Positions 44,765 through 53,955 of a stretch of 64,000 bases of DNA are shown piece by piece (the first letter of the stretch is position 1; every line of letters begins with the position of its first letter). The DNA is taken from NCBI GenBank assembly GCA_016124735.1, contig WGMZ01000007.1, forward strand, positions 124,001 through 188,000. The letters are read 5' to 3'. A program made the translations under genes and the position numbers. The notes below the pieces were generated by a model. It had not been told where the DNA came from. It searched no databases and saw only the letters and a program-made list of their open reading frames with translations. Source of the stretch: Bacteroidota bacterium (GTDB taxonomy: Bacteria; Bacteroidota; Bacteroidia; UBA8524).

Positions 44765-46102
44765 ATGCTTTTTGCCACGCTAACTACCATCCTCGCATCC
44801 TTTACCTGGCTCTTCCTTTTTCGGGTCATTGACTTTTTTCACAGAGAACCCTGGAAAGCACTTTTGACATTTTTCGCATCGGGTGCATTGGCAGTTCTGG
44901 TGCCGTACTACCTGCCTGTAATCTTTGATTTTGGTTCCGGAAAAGGTGGGATATTTCTGGATGCATTGATCAATGTTTCATTGGTGGAAGAGGGAGCGAA
45001 GCTTTTGTTTTTCTTTTTGGCCTTCCTGATTTTTAGAAAAGAATTGGACGATGGGCCGGATTGGCTGGTGTACGGGGCGGCAGTGGGACTAGGCTTTGGT
45101 GCAGTGGAGAATGTGTTGTATGCCTGGAAATATGGAGACCTGGTTTTGCATTTTAGGGAAATTATCACACTTTCCGGACATGCTTTTGATACCGGTATTC
45201 TTTTGTTTGGCGTATGGTCTGTCAAACAGAAAAAACTCAACGAAGGGATTCTGTGGATTGCAACTGGTATTTTCTCGCACGCACTCTACGATGCATTGTT
45301 GATTATGGGGCAGGACGAACCCATATATACTCCGATGGCTTTCGGTGTTTATCTGGTAAGCATAGAACTTTATTGTTTAATGATCAACAATGCTTTGAAT
45401 CATTCCCGCTATTTTGATTCTAAAATTGCAATGCCTGCCAGAGCAGTGAGGGCAATCATGACTTCTATCTTTTTATTTTTGGGTCTGCTTTTCTTGCTCA
45501 CCTATATCCGGGAATATGGAGCAGATGGAATTGGTGTTTTTCTCTTTTACAGCGCACCACTATTGGTGATTATATATGTCACCGTCAATCGCATCACCTC
45601 ACTCGTACTGGTGGAGAAAAAATCCTTTCCAATAATTCCAATCTTTCCGTTCCAATATATTGGAATGGATTTAGGTCCCAGCTCTACGATGAATCGATTT
45701 GTAATACGAGGAATACCTTACGATGAATTGGATTTTGTATCGTATATCGGTGAAACAACCGAAATCAGACCCGTCAATCGAAACTTTGACTATTTTGGCG
45801 ATACCGCTGAAATAGAGTTTACGGGGAAAGTTTATGCCAAAAGCCAGATTCTTTTTTATCCGGTCCGGTTTGTCAGAAGTGATGATCCTATTCACGATGA
45901 TCGCCATTTTTACGTTGTGCCCAAGTTTATCGGGAACAAAGAACAAGGGAACTATGTCATCGCAGGTTTGGTTTCCAGAGACCATGAAATTAACAACGAT
46001 TCGGGCGATACGGTTGGCGGAGGATTTTGTTGCTGGATACTCCTCCGGAAGAAGGAGAGACCCGGTATCTGGAAAGATTTTGTTCATCTGATGAATATAT
46101 AG
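44765..46102 (+). CDS. PrsW family intramembrane metalloprotease with C-terminal extension
   Basis: LVEEGAKLLFFF, GFGAVENVLYA, GHAFDTGILLFG, SHALYDALL. Confidence 0.85.
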   Translation: MLFATLTTILASFTWLFLFRVIDFFHREPWKALLTFFASGALAVLVPYYLPVIFDFGSGKGGIFLDALINVSLVEEGAKLLFFFLAFLIFRKELDDGPDWLVYGAAVGLGFGAVENVLYAWKYGDLVLHFREIITLSGHAFDTGILLFGVWSVKQKKLNEGILWIATGIFSHALYDALLIMGQDEPIYTPMAFGVYLVSIELYCLMINNALNHSRYFDSKIAMPARAVRAIMTSIFLFLGLLFLLTYIREYGADGIGVFLFYSAPLLVIIYVTVNRITSLVLVEKKSFPIIPIFPFQYIGMDLGPSSTMNRFVIRGIPYDELDFVSYIGETTEIRPVNRNFDYFGDTAEIEFTGKVYAKSQILFYPVRFVRSDDPIHDDRHFYVVPKFIGNKEQGNYVIAGLVSRDHEINNDSGDTVGGGFCCWILLRKKERPGIWKDFVHLMNI

Positions 46103-46221
46103 CTCCCTTCATATTTTTTAATACCCTGATTATGGTATTTGTTCTTCAAATTTTAGTAGCATTACACTTGTCTCGATCCCTTCACCGCCCACTTTAGTGT
46201 ATTTATCCATACTTTCTATAA

Positions 46222-46241
46222 ATAAATGAACATTCATTTAT
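46222..46241. promoter_or_regulatory. Candidate TetR operator
   Basis: Inverted repeat ATAAATGAA-CA-TTCATTTAT immediately upstream of the TetR gene. Confidence 0.65.
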
Positions 46242-46254
46242 ATTTACCTCCGAA

Positions 46255-46845
46255 ATGCGATTGAGAGATATTCAGAAGGAGGAAAGTATCAGCGCAATGG
46301 CGGTTCAGATTGCAGTAGAAGAGGGTCTTGATGGCCTGACTATGAACAAGTTGGCCAAAGCAGCAGGTGTTTCGCCTGCAACAATTTATATCTACTTCAA
46401 AGACCGCGATGATATGCTGCTTCAGGTAGCTATTCGGGAAGAACAAAAAATGTTCAGTGAAACATTGGAAGGTTTTGATCCGGAAATGTCGTTTGAAGAT
46501 GGATTGCGGCATCAATGGGAGAAAAGGGCGGCATATTTTATGGCGGATCCTTATCGATTGCGGTTCATGGAGCAATTAAAAAACACTCGCTTTCATGAGG
46601 AGGTGAGAAAATGTGGGCAGAGCTATTCGTCCGTATTGAAGCAATTCATGTTAAATGCCATCGCCAATAAACAATTGCGACCCTTAACATTGGAAGTATA
46701 CTGGGCATTGGCTTATGCTCCTTTATACCGACTGATCAAATTTCATCTGAATAAAAAAGGAATGATGGGCCGAACCTTTCAACTGAATAAGGCAGATTTT
46801 GAAGAAGCCCTTTCCATCGTACTTAAAGGTTTACGTCCCGATTAA
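46255..46845 (+). CDS. TetR/AcrR family regulator
   Basis: MAVQIAVEEGLDGLTMNKLAKAAGVSPATIYIYFKDRDDML. Confidence 0.93.
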   Translation: MRLRDIQKEESISAMAVQIAVEEGLDGLTMNKLAKAAGVSPATIYIYFKDRDDMLLQVAIREEQKMFSETLEGFDPEMSFEDGLRHQWEKRAAYFMADPYRLRFMEQLKNTRFHEEVRKCGQSYSSVLKQFMLNAIANKQLRPLTLEVYWALAYAPLYRLIKFHLNKKGMMGRTFQLNKADFEEALSIVLKGLRPD

Positions 46846-46853
46846 TACTATTC

Positions 46854-48233
46854 ATGCAAGAGATAAAAAGAAAAAAACAGGCCTTTGGCAAATATGAGAT
46901 ATTTGTTATCGCGCTTTTGGCTTTCCTCCAGTTTACGGTGGTTCTCGACTTTATGGTGCTTTCACCCTTGTCGGCCATTTTATTGGATGAATTAAAAATC
47001 AGTACCTCTCAATTCGGACTGGTTGTATCGGCCTATGCGTTTAGCGCAGGAGCGTCGGGCTTTTTGAGCTCTGGCTTTGCCGACCGCTTCGACCGAAAAA
47101 AAATACTTCTTTTTTTTTATACCGGCTTTATCGCGGGCACTCTGTTCTGCGGACTTGCCCCGAATTACTATGCACTGCTTGCAGCGCGGGTTGTAACAGG
47201 CTTGTTTGGCGGGGTGATGAGCTCGATTAGTTTTGCAATCGTTACCGATCTTTTCTCCTTTGAAAGGAGAGGGCGTGTCATGGGATTTGTACAAATGGCC
47301 TTTTCTGTGAGCCAGATTATGGGAATTCCGGTAGGCCTATACCTGGCCAATGAATTGGGCTGGCATGCACCATTTTTACTTATTGTCGCGATCAGTGTGA
47401 TTGTTTGGTTCATGGTAGTAACCCGACTGAAGCCGATTGACGAACATTTGAAGGAGAAGTCGGAAAAGAATGCCTTCCAGCATATGTTGCATACCTTATC
47501 GAATCGGGATTACTTAAGAGGTTTTTCAGTGACAACCTTATTGGCTACAGGTGGTTTCATGCTTATGCCTTTTGGTGCTGCATTCAGCGTACATAATTTG
47601 GGGATTGATATTAAGATTCTCCCGGTCGTTTACATGGTTACCGGAGCATTCAGTATTGTAATGGGACCGCTTGCCGGAATGCTGGCCGATAAGATTGGAA
47701 AATTTAAATTGTTTGTAGGCGGTTCACTGATTGCAGCCACTGTGATCCTCTATTACTGTAACCTGGGAATCACTCCTTTGGTTATGGTCATGGCGTTGAA
47801 TGTGCTTATGTTCGTTGGAATTACCTCCCGTATGGTGGCGAATCAGTCGCTGATTACTGCCGTACCGGAACCCAAGGACAGGGGGGCTTTTATGGGAATC
47901 AACTCCTCGGTTATGCAACTTAGCGGGGGCATAGCCTCGCTTATAGCTGGTATGATTGTCGTTCAAAACGATTCCGGCTATCTGGAACATTACAATATTT
48001 TGGGCTATGTGGTAACCGGAACCATTTTAATAACCATTCTTCTTATGCGCAGAATTGATGTAATGGTGCGAAATAAACAGAGAGCAAAGGTAGAGTTAAG
48101 TACCAAGGCGAGCGAGCTCCTGGATGCAGAAATTGATTTTGCCGGAGGACGCCAGCAAGGCGTCGGTTTTGTATCTTCGTCCAATGCAGAGCACACCGCT
48201 GGCGGAACGAATGAGGCCCCGAAGCCTCTCTGA
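46854..48233 (+). CDS. MFS transporter
   Basis: 12-TM-like; LSAILLDELKISTSQFGLVVSAYAFSAG, GFADRFDRKKILL. Confidence 0.92.
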   Translation: MQEIKRKKQAFGKYEIFVIALLAFLQFTVVLDFMVLSPLSAILLDELKISTSQFGLVVSAYAFSAGASGFLSSGFADRFDRKKILLFFYTGFIAGTLFCGLAPNYYALLAARVVTGLFGGVMSSISFAIVTDLFSFERRGRVMGFVQMAFSVSQIMGIPVGLYLANELGWHAPFLLIVAISVIVWFMVVTRLKPIDEHLKEKSEKNAFQHMLHTLSNRDYLRGFSVTTLLATGGFMLMPFGAAFSVHNLGIDIKILPVVYMVTGAFSIVMGPLAGMLADKIGKFKLFVGGSLIAATVILYYCNLGITPLVMVMALNVLMFVGITSRMVANQSLITAVPEPKDRGAFMGINSSVMQLSGGIASLIAGMIVVQNDSGYLEHYNILGYVVTGTILITILLMRRIDVMVRNKQRAKVELSTKASELLDAEIDFAGGRQQGVGFVSSSNAEHTAGGTNEAPKPL

Positions 48234-49443
48234 GTATATCGGACAAAAACATTTGGTCGGTGAGGAAGGGGTTATAACCCGATTCCTCGATTCAGGGAAT
48301 ATTCCCAGTATTATATTATGGGGACCTCCCGGTGTGGGAAAAACGACCCTTGCCGAACTTATTGCTCGTCAATTAAAAAGACCATTTCATGTGCTGAGTG
48401 CGATATCCTCGGGCGTGAAAGATGTAAGAGAAGTTATCAATTCGGGAGGTGGATTGTTTCCACCTTTGCTCTTTATTGATGAAATTCATCGGTTTAGCAA
48501 GTCGCAGCAAGACGCCCTGTTGGGTGCCGTAGAACGGGGAAAAATCACATTGATTGGAGCCACTACTGAAAATCCTTCTTTTGAAGTGATTTCCGCGCTA
48601 TTATCACGTTGCCAGGTCTATCATCTTGAAAACCACAGCGGGGAAGATTTGATGGAAATGCTCGAACGGGCGATTCACACCGATGAAGTATTGAAGACCA
48701 AATCCATCACCATCCACGAAAAGGAAGCATTACTGCTGTTATCAGGTGGAGACGCCCGTCGTTTGCTCAATCTTTTTGAAATGGTGGTCCTGCAATCGGC
48801 AAGTCGGGAGGTATCGGTGACCAATGACTTGGTTAAAAAGGTGGCCAAAGAGCAGGTGGCACGATACGATAAAAATGGCGAGACCCATTATGACATCATC
48901 TCGGCATTTATCAAATCGATGCGTGGCAGCGACCCAAACGCCACTCTGTACTATCTGGCAAGAATGGTGAAAGCCGGCGAAGACCCGCTCTTTATCGCCC
49001 GGCGCATGCTTATTTTTGCATCAGAAGATATTGGATTGGCTGATACCAATGCGCTGGTGATGGCCAATGCCTGTTTTCAGGCGGTGAATGTGATTGGGTA
49101 TCCGGAAGCTCGAATCATCCTTTCCGAAGCAGCAGTATACCTGGCCACCGCCCCAAAAAGCAATTCAACCTACAAGGCTATCGGTGCGGCACTGAAACGG
49201 GTTTCTGAAACCGGAGATTTAGATGTACCGCTTTCTCTGCGCAATGCACCCACTTCATTGATGGAAGAGATGGGCTACGGGAAAGACTACAAATATGCGC
49301 ATGATTATTCCGGAAATTTTATTGAACAGGAATTCATGCCTGGCCCTGTGAAAGGACATACTTTTTATAAACCAGGAGACAACCCAGAAGAAGAAAAAAT
49401 AGCCGAGCGGATGAAAAATTGGTGGAAGAATAAATATGAGTGA
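48184..49443 (+). CDS. rarA: Replication-associated recombination protein A (MgsA/RarA)
   Basis: [67 protein letters not shown]. Confidence 0.94.
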   Translation: MQSTPLAERMRPRSLSEYIGQKHLVGEEGVITRFLDSGNIPSIILWGPPGVGKTTLAELIARQLKRPFHVLSAISSGVKDVREVINSGGGLFPPLLFIDEIHRFSKSQQDALLGAVERGKITLIGATTENPSFEVISALLSRCQVYHLENHSGEDLMEMLERAIHTDEVLKTKSITIHEKEALLLLSGGDARRLLNLFEMVVLQSASREVSVTNDLVKKVAKEQVARYDKNGETHYDIISAFIKSMRGSDPNATLYYLARMVKAGEDPLFIARRMLIFASEDIGLADTNALVMANACFQAVNVIGYPEARIILSEAAVYLATAPKSNSTYKAIGAALKRVSETGDLDVPLSLRNAPTSLMEEMGYGKDYKYAHDYSGNFIEQEFMPGPVKGHTFYKPGDNPEEEKIAERMKNWWKNKYE

Positions 49444-49608
49444 AGTATCTGGCATCAGGTATCAGTGAAATAAGCTTAATCTGAAATACCCACAGCAATT
49501 TCAAAAGTCAGTTCAGTTTATCTCTGCTTAGCTTGTCGAAGCATCCGAACTGCTGCTACCCAGATAAATGAACCCTCACCAGGGCGATTCTCAACAAACA
49601 TTAAGTGA

Positions 49609-51516
49609 TTAGATATCAGCCCCAAATTCATTCAACTCCAGCCAACGCATTTCAGCTTCGTCCAGCTGATCAAGCAGTACTTCCATTTCTTTCCCGAGCA
49701 TGGTCAGTTTCTCGTGATCGGCAGAATAGGCGAGAAGGTCTGATTCTAACCGCTTTTTCCTTGCTTCTAATTCAGGAATACGTTGATTCAACTCCTCGAG
49801 TTCCCGGCTTTCCTTATAGCTTAACTTTCGCCTGCCATCGCTCCCTTCACTCTTCTCATTTCTGACATCCGGATCGTTTTGACGGATTGAAGCACTTTCC
49901 ACTTTTTTAAGATTGTCTTCAATCTCTCTCAACATCCGGTAATCGCCGTAATTACCAATAAATCCGCGAATTCTCCCATCGCCTTCAAAAACAAAGAGCT
50001 GATCGGTCAGTCTGTCCATGAAATAGCGGTCGTGAGAAACAATTATCAAACAACCCGGGAAATTGGAGAGGAAATCTTCCAACACTCCCAAGGTCATTAA
50101 GTCCAGGTCATTGGTTGGCTCATCCAGAATCAAAAAATTCGGATTTTCCATCAGAATGGTTAAAAGAAACAGGCGTTTGCGTTCGCCTCCGCTCAATTTG
50201 CTTACGAAGCCATGCTGAACATCCGGAGGAAATTGAAACATTTTAAGCAATTGAACGGCATTCAGAACAGATCCGTCTTTCATGGGAATTCCGTTACCAA
50301 TTTCCTTGACCACATCAATTACCCGCATATCCTCCGGCAAACTCAGTCCCTCCTGGGAATAATAGCCAACAACCAGGGTCTCGCCATGAATAACCTTTCC
50401 GGCATCAACCTTTTCATTTCCGGTCAGGATATTTAGCAAAGTAGATTTCCCCACACCATTTTTGCCGACCACTCCAATGCGTTCTCCTTTTTTGAATACG
50501 TGACTGAAATCGCTTATTATCTTCTTTTCGCCGTATGCTTTGTGGATATGATGCAATTCAATCACTTTTCCACCCAGGCGATTCATCTTAAAATTCAGCT
50601 CCAGTTCTTCCTGTCTTTTGCCAGACTTTACTTTTTCTTTTAGCAGGTCAAAGTCTTGCAGCCGACTCTTCGATTTGGTGCCTCGTGCTTTCGGTTGCCG
50701 CCGCACCCATTCCAGTTCTTTCTTGAACAGGTTTTTGGCTTTGTCTGTTTCACGCTCTTCATTGAACTCGCGTTCTGCCTTTTTTTCCAGGTAATATTCG
50801 TAATTGCCTTTGTAGCGAAAGAGTTGAAAGCGATCCAGTTCTAATATATCCGTACAGACCTGATCTAAAAAGTGGCGGTCGTGGGTAACTAGAAGTAAAC
50901 TAATATCATTTCGTTCAAAATAAGCCTCCAGCCATTCAATCATCTCAATATCTAAATGGTTAGTAGGCTCATCCAGTATCAGTAGTTGTGGATTTTCAAT
51001 GAGCAATCGGGCCAGAGCCACACGCTTTTTTTGACCACCTGAAAGGGTAGACGCGTCCTGGTCTAAATCGTTAATATTTAAGCGACCCAGGATTTGTCTG
51101 ATTTGTGATTCAAAATCCCAAGCTTGCTCTTCATCCACGTACTGCATGGCTTCCTGTAAGGCCAATTGCGAATCATGGTCCTGCTTTCTCTCATACCGAT
51201 CCAGAGCAAGTTCGTACGCCTGAATGGCTTGCAACTGAGGTGAATCGGAGCGGAACAAGGAATCGTACACGGAATCACCGGGTACAAAAGTGGGATCCTG
51301 CTCGAGGAAACCTACGCGTAAGTCTTTTCCGAATACGACTTCCCCGCTATCCGGAATCTCTTTTCCCTGCAAAATCCGAAGTAAGGTTGTTTTTCCTGCT
51401 CCGTTTCGGGCAATCAGAGCTACTTTCTGCCCTTGCTCGATGCCAAAACTTAAATCACGAAAAAGCTCTTTGCTTCCGAAACTTTTACTCAAATGTTCTA
51501 TGGAAAGCAGGTTCAT
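49609..51516 (-). CDS. ABC-F family ATPase (Uup-like)
   Basis: Two ABC cassettes (ARNGAGKTTLLRIL, LSGGQKKRVALARLL; GKNGVGKSTLLNIL, LSGGERKRLFLL), ABC-F linker, C-terminal coiled coil. Confidence 0.93.
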   Translation of the reverse strand: MNLLSIEHLSKSFGSKELFRDLSFGIEQGQKVALIARNGAGKTTLLRILQGKEIPDSGEVVFGKDLRVGFLEQDPTFVPGDSVYDSLFRSDSPQLQAIQAYELALDRYERKQDHDSQLALQEAMQYVDEEQAWDFESQIRQILGRLNINDLDQDASTLSGGQKKRVALARLLIENPQLLILDEPTNHLDIEMIEWLEAYFERNDISLLLVTHDRHFLDQVCTDILELDRFQLFRYKGNYEYYLEKKAEREFNEERETDKAKNLFKKELEWVRRQPKARGTKSKSRLQDFDLLKEKVKSGKRQEELELNFKMNRLGGKVIELHHIHKAYGEKKIISDFSHVFKKGERIGVVGKNGVGKSTLLNILTGNEKVDAGKVIHGETLVVGYYSQEGLSLPEDMRVIDVVKEIGNGIPMKDGSVLNAVQLLKMFQFPPDVQHGFVSKLSGGERKRLFLLTILMENPNFLILDEPTNDLDLMTLGVLEDFLSNFPGCLIIVSHDRYFMDRLTDQLFVFEGDGRIRGFIGNYGDYRMLREIEDNLKKVESASIRQNDPDVRNEKSEGSDGRRKLSYKESRELEELNQRIPELEARKKRLESDLLAYSADHEKLTMLGKEMEVLLDQLDEAEMRWLELNEFGADI

Positions 51517-51965
51517 TAAAAAACTTCCTCGATTAAAATAGATTGACCGTTGAATTCGATTTCCTCACCAGATGATTTGTTCAGTAATAACTTACCCAAT
51601 GGTGAACTGGGTGAGAGCAAAACGCAATGCTGTCCTGAAAACTCAATCTTCCCCAAGCCAATGGAAATGAAGTAAAATGTGTTTTTACTCCGGATTCCTG
51701 CGCCTAACACCGATTTATTCTTGTGACTGATATCAAGTTTTTCAAGAAACCTCAACTCTTGCAGGGCTTTGTCGAGTTGATGCGCATTCATATCGCGTTC
51801 AATCTGACTCATTGCTCTGGCCGTTTCATATTTATCTCCTGCAGAGCTTTTTTCTTCTCCCTGGGTAGCTTCTTCCGCTTGTTTCATTGCTTTCTCGGCG
51901 GTTTTAATGCGGTCTTGAAGAACCTGAATAGCCGCCTGAAGCCAATTCTCTTTCAATGTTTTCAT
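51516..51965 (-). CDS. GreA/GreB C-terminal-domain-like protein
   Basis: Coiled coil then SPSSPLGKLLLNKSSGEEIEFNGQSILIEEVF, resembling the Gre C-terminal fold. Confidence 0.65.
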   Translation of the reverse strand: MKTLKENWLQAAIQVLQDRIKTAEKAMKQAEEATQGEEKSSAGDKYETARAMSQIERDMNAHQLDKALQELRFLEKLDISHKNKSVLGAGIRSKNTFYFISIGLGKIEFSGQHCVLLSPSSPLGKLLLNKSSGEEIEFNGQSILIEEVF

Positions 51966-52693
51966 GATTGTAAACGGGCTTTCATCAATGCTCTTACTAT
52001 TTCCAAACCTTCCGGCGTATCCACGGCCGGTGCTTGTTCGTTCACTTCTTCGAGTTGAATTTCATACCCGTTTTCGAGCCAGCGCAATTGTTCCAGGCTT
52101 TCAGCCATTTCCAGTTTGCCGGGTTCTAATTCACAGAGTTCTTTCAGTATCTCTGTTTTAAATGCATAAAGCCCGATATGTCCATAGTAATCAATAGATG
52201 ATTGTGTTCTGTTGTAAGGCACGACTGACCGGGAGAAATACATCGCCCTTTTGTTTTTGTCCAGCACTACTTTTACAATGGATGGATCCATGACTTCTTC
52301 CTCCTTCTTGAGATTTCGGTAGGCAGAGGCAATGGTACATTTACCATCGAGTATTTGTGTGATTTGCAATAAATCATCTGGATTGATTAAGGGTTCATCT
52401 CCCTGAACGTTGAGGATGTAATCAAAGCCGGCATTTCGTTCTGCAACCTCTGAGCAGCGGGAGGTTCCGTTTAAATGCGACTCCTTGGTCATTTCGCAAT
52501 GACCCCCAAAATTAACTACCGCGTCGTATATTCTTTGATCGTCGGTAGCAACAATAACTTCTGCAATATCCCTGCATCCTGTGACTGCCTCATAGACCCA
52601 TTGAATCATGGGCTTGCCCAGAATATCGGCCAGGGGTTTTCCCGGCAATCGGGTGGAAGCATAGCGGGCTGGAATGACGGCGAGAATTTTCAC
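51962..52693 (-). CDS. kdsB: 3-deoxy-manno-octulosonate cytidylyltransferase
   Basis: ILAVIPARYASTRLPGKPLADILGKPMIQWVYE; NVQGDEPLINP. Confidence 0.95.
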   Translation of the reverse strand: MKILAVIPARYASTRLPGKPLADILGKPMIQWVYEAVTGCRDIAEVIVATDDQRIYDAVVNFGGHCEMTKESHLNGTSRCSEVAERNAGFDYILNVQGDEPLINPDDLLQITQILDGKCTIASAYRNLKKEEEVMDPSIVKVVLDKNKRAMYFSRSVVPYNRTQSSIDYYGHIGLYAFKTEILKELCELEPGKLEMAESLEQLRWLENGYEIQLEEVNEQAPAVDTPEGLEIVRALMKARLQS

Positions 52694-52730
52694 AACTCAA
52701 ATAACGGGATTCAATACGATTATTAAAAAG

Positions 52731-52759
52731 CCATAAAAAAAGCACCCCGAAGGGTGCTT
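52731..52759 (-). terminator. Rho-independent terminator of leucine dehydrogenase gene
   Basis: Minus strand AAGCACCC-ttcg-GGGTGCTTTTTTT. Confidence 0.85.
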
Positions 52760-52778
52760 GTATGATATTGAAATATGT

Positions 52779-53876
52779 TTAAAAGGTTGAACGCACTTTC
52801 ATCATATCCATTACACGCTGCTCCGCCATTTGGGTTGCAGCTTGCTGTGTCGGAATATTTTCAGCAGCAGCTTTTTTGTAAATTTCAATGGTTGTATCGA
52901 AGATTTTCTCGGTTGCTGTAAGGGCACGTTCGCGATTGTATCCAATATATTCGCTGTATACGTTGATCAAACCACCTGCATTGATCAGGAAGTCTGGTGC
53001 ATAATAAATACCCCTCTCAATCAACATTTTACCGTGTTCTTTTTCTTCTGCCAATTGGTTGTTGGCGGCGCCTGCAATTACTTGTGCTTTCAGACGGTTG
53101 ATTACTTCTGTATTCAATACGGCACCCAGAGCACAAGGGGAGAAGATATCGACATTCAAATCGAATATGTCTTCAGAACCGACTACAATTGCTCCGAATT
53201 GATCAGCAGCAGCCTTCAGAGCGCCTTCATTGATATCGGTTACATAAAGTTTAGCTCCTTCTTTATGCAGGTATTCGCAGAGGTGAAATCCAACTTTTCC
53301 GATTCCCTGAACTGCGACAGTTTTACCGGCAAGGCTGTCATTTCCGTAGGCCATTTTGGCGGATGCCTTCATTCCCATATATGTGCCATAAGCAGTCACA
53401 GGAGAAGGATCGCCACCACCACCCATTGACTCAGGAAGTCCAACCACATGATCGGTCTCCATAGCCACATATTCCATGTCTTTGGTCGTGGTGTTCACGT
53501 CCTCTGCAGTGATGTATTTTCCATTGAGGTTTTCAACAAAACGGCCGAATTTTCTAAAAAATGCCTCCGACTTAATCTTGCTGGCATCGCCAATGATTAC
53601 GGCCTTCGCTCCACCCAGATTTAATCCGGAAATGGAGGCTTTGTAAGTCATTCCACGACTCAGACGTAAAACATCATTAATCGCATCCGCTTCGTTTTTA
53701 TAATTCCAAATCCTCGTCCCCCCAAGGCCTGGTCCAAGAACCGTATTATGAATTGCGATAATAGCCTTCAGTCCGGTTGCATTGTCCTGACACATCACGA
53801 TTTGTTCGTGGTCATTTTGCGACAATTGGTTGAAAAGGTCGAATGAAGTAGAGGATATTTCTTTAACTTCCATCAT
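52779..53876 (-). CDS. Leucine/Glu/Phe/Val-type dehydrogenase
   Basis: GPGLGGTRIWNYKNEADAINDVLRLSRGMTYKASISGLNLGGAKAVI; AVQGIGKVGFHLCEYLHKEGAKLYVTD. Start at MMEVKE: -7 box TACTTTTG at 53908-53915. Confidence 0.94.
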   Translation of the reverse strand: MMEVKEISSTSFDLFNQLSQNDHEQIVMCQDNATGLKAIIAIHNTVLGPGLGGTRIWNYKNEADAINDVLRLSRGMTYKASISGLNLGGAKAVIIGDASKIKSEAFFRKFGRFVENLNGKYITAEDVNTTTKDMEYVAMETDHVVGLPESMGGGGDPSPVTAYGTYMGMKASAKMAYGNDSLAGKTVAVQGIGKVGFHLCEYLHKEGAKLYVTDINEGALKAAADQFGAIVVGSEDIFDLNVDIFSPCALGAVLNTEVINRLKAQVIAGAANNQLAEEKEHGKMLIERGIYYAPDFLINAGGLINVYSEYIGYNRERALTATEKIFDTTIEIYKKAAAENIPTQQAATQMAEQRVMDMMKVRSTF

Positions 53877-53907
53877 AAGAGTATCTGTATGTTTGCAAAA
53901 AGTGGCA

Positions 53908-53915
53908 CAAAAGTA
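53908..53915 (-). promoter_or_regulatory. Bacteroidota -7 box (TACTTTTG)
   Basis: Exact TAnnTTTG on minus strand, 31 nt before ATG 53876. Confidence 0.55.
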
Positions 53916-53955
53916 GCCAAGAAATTGAAAATTCAATTCATTTTTACCAACACCT

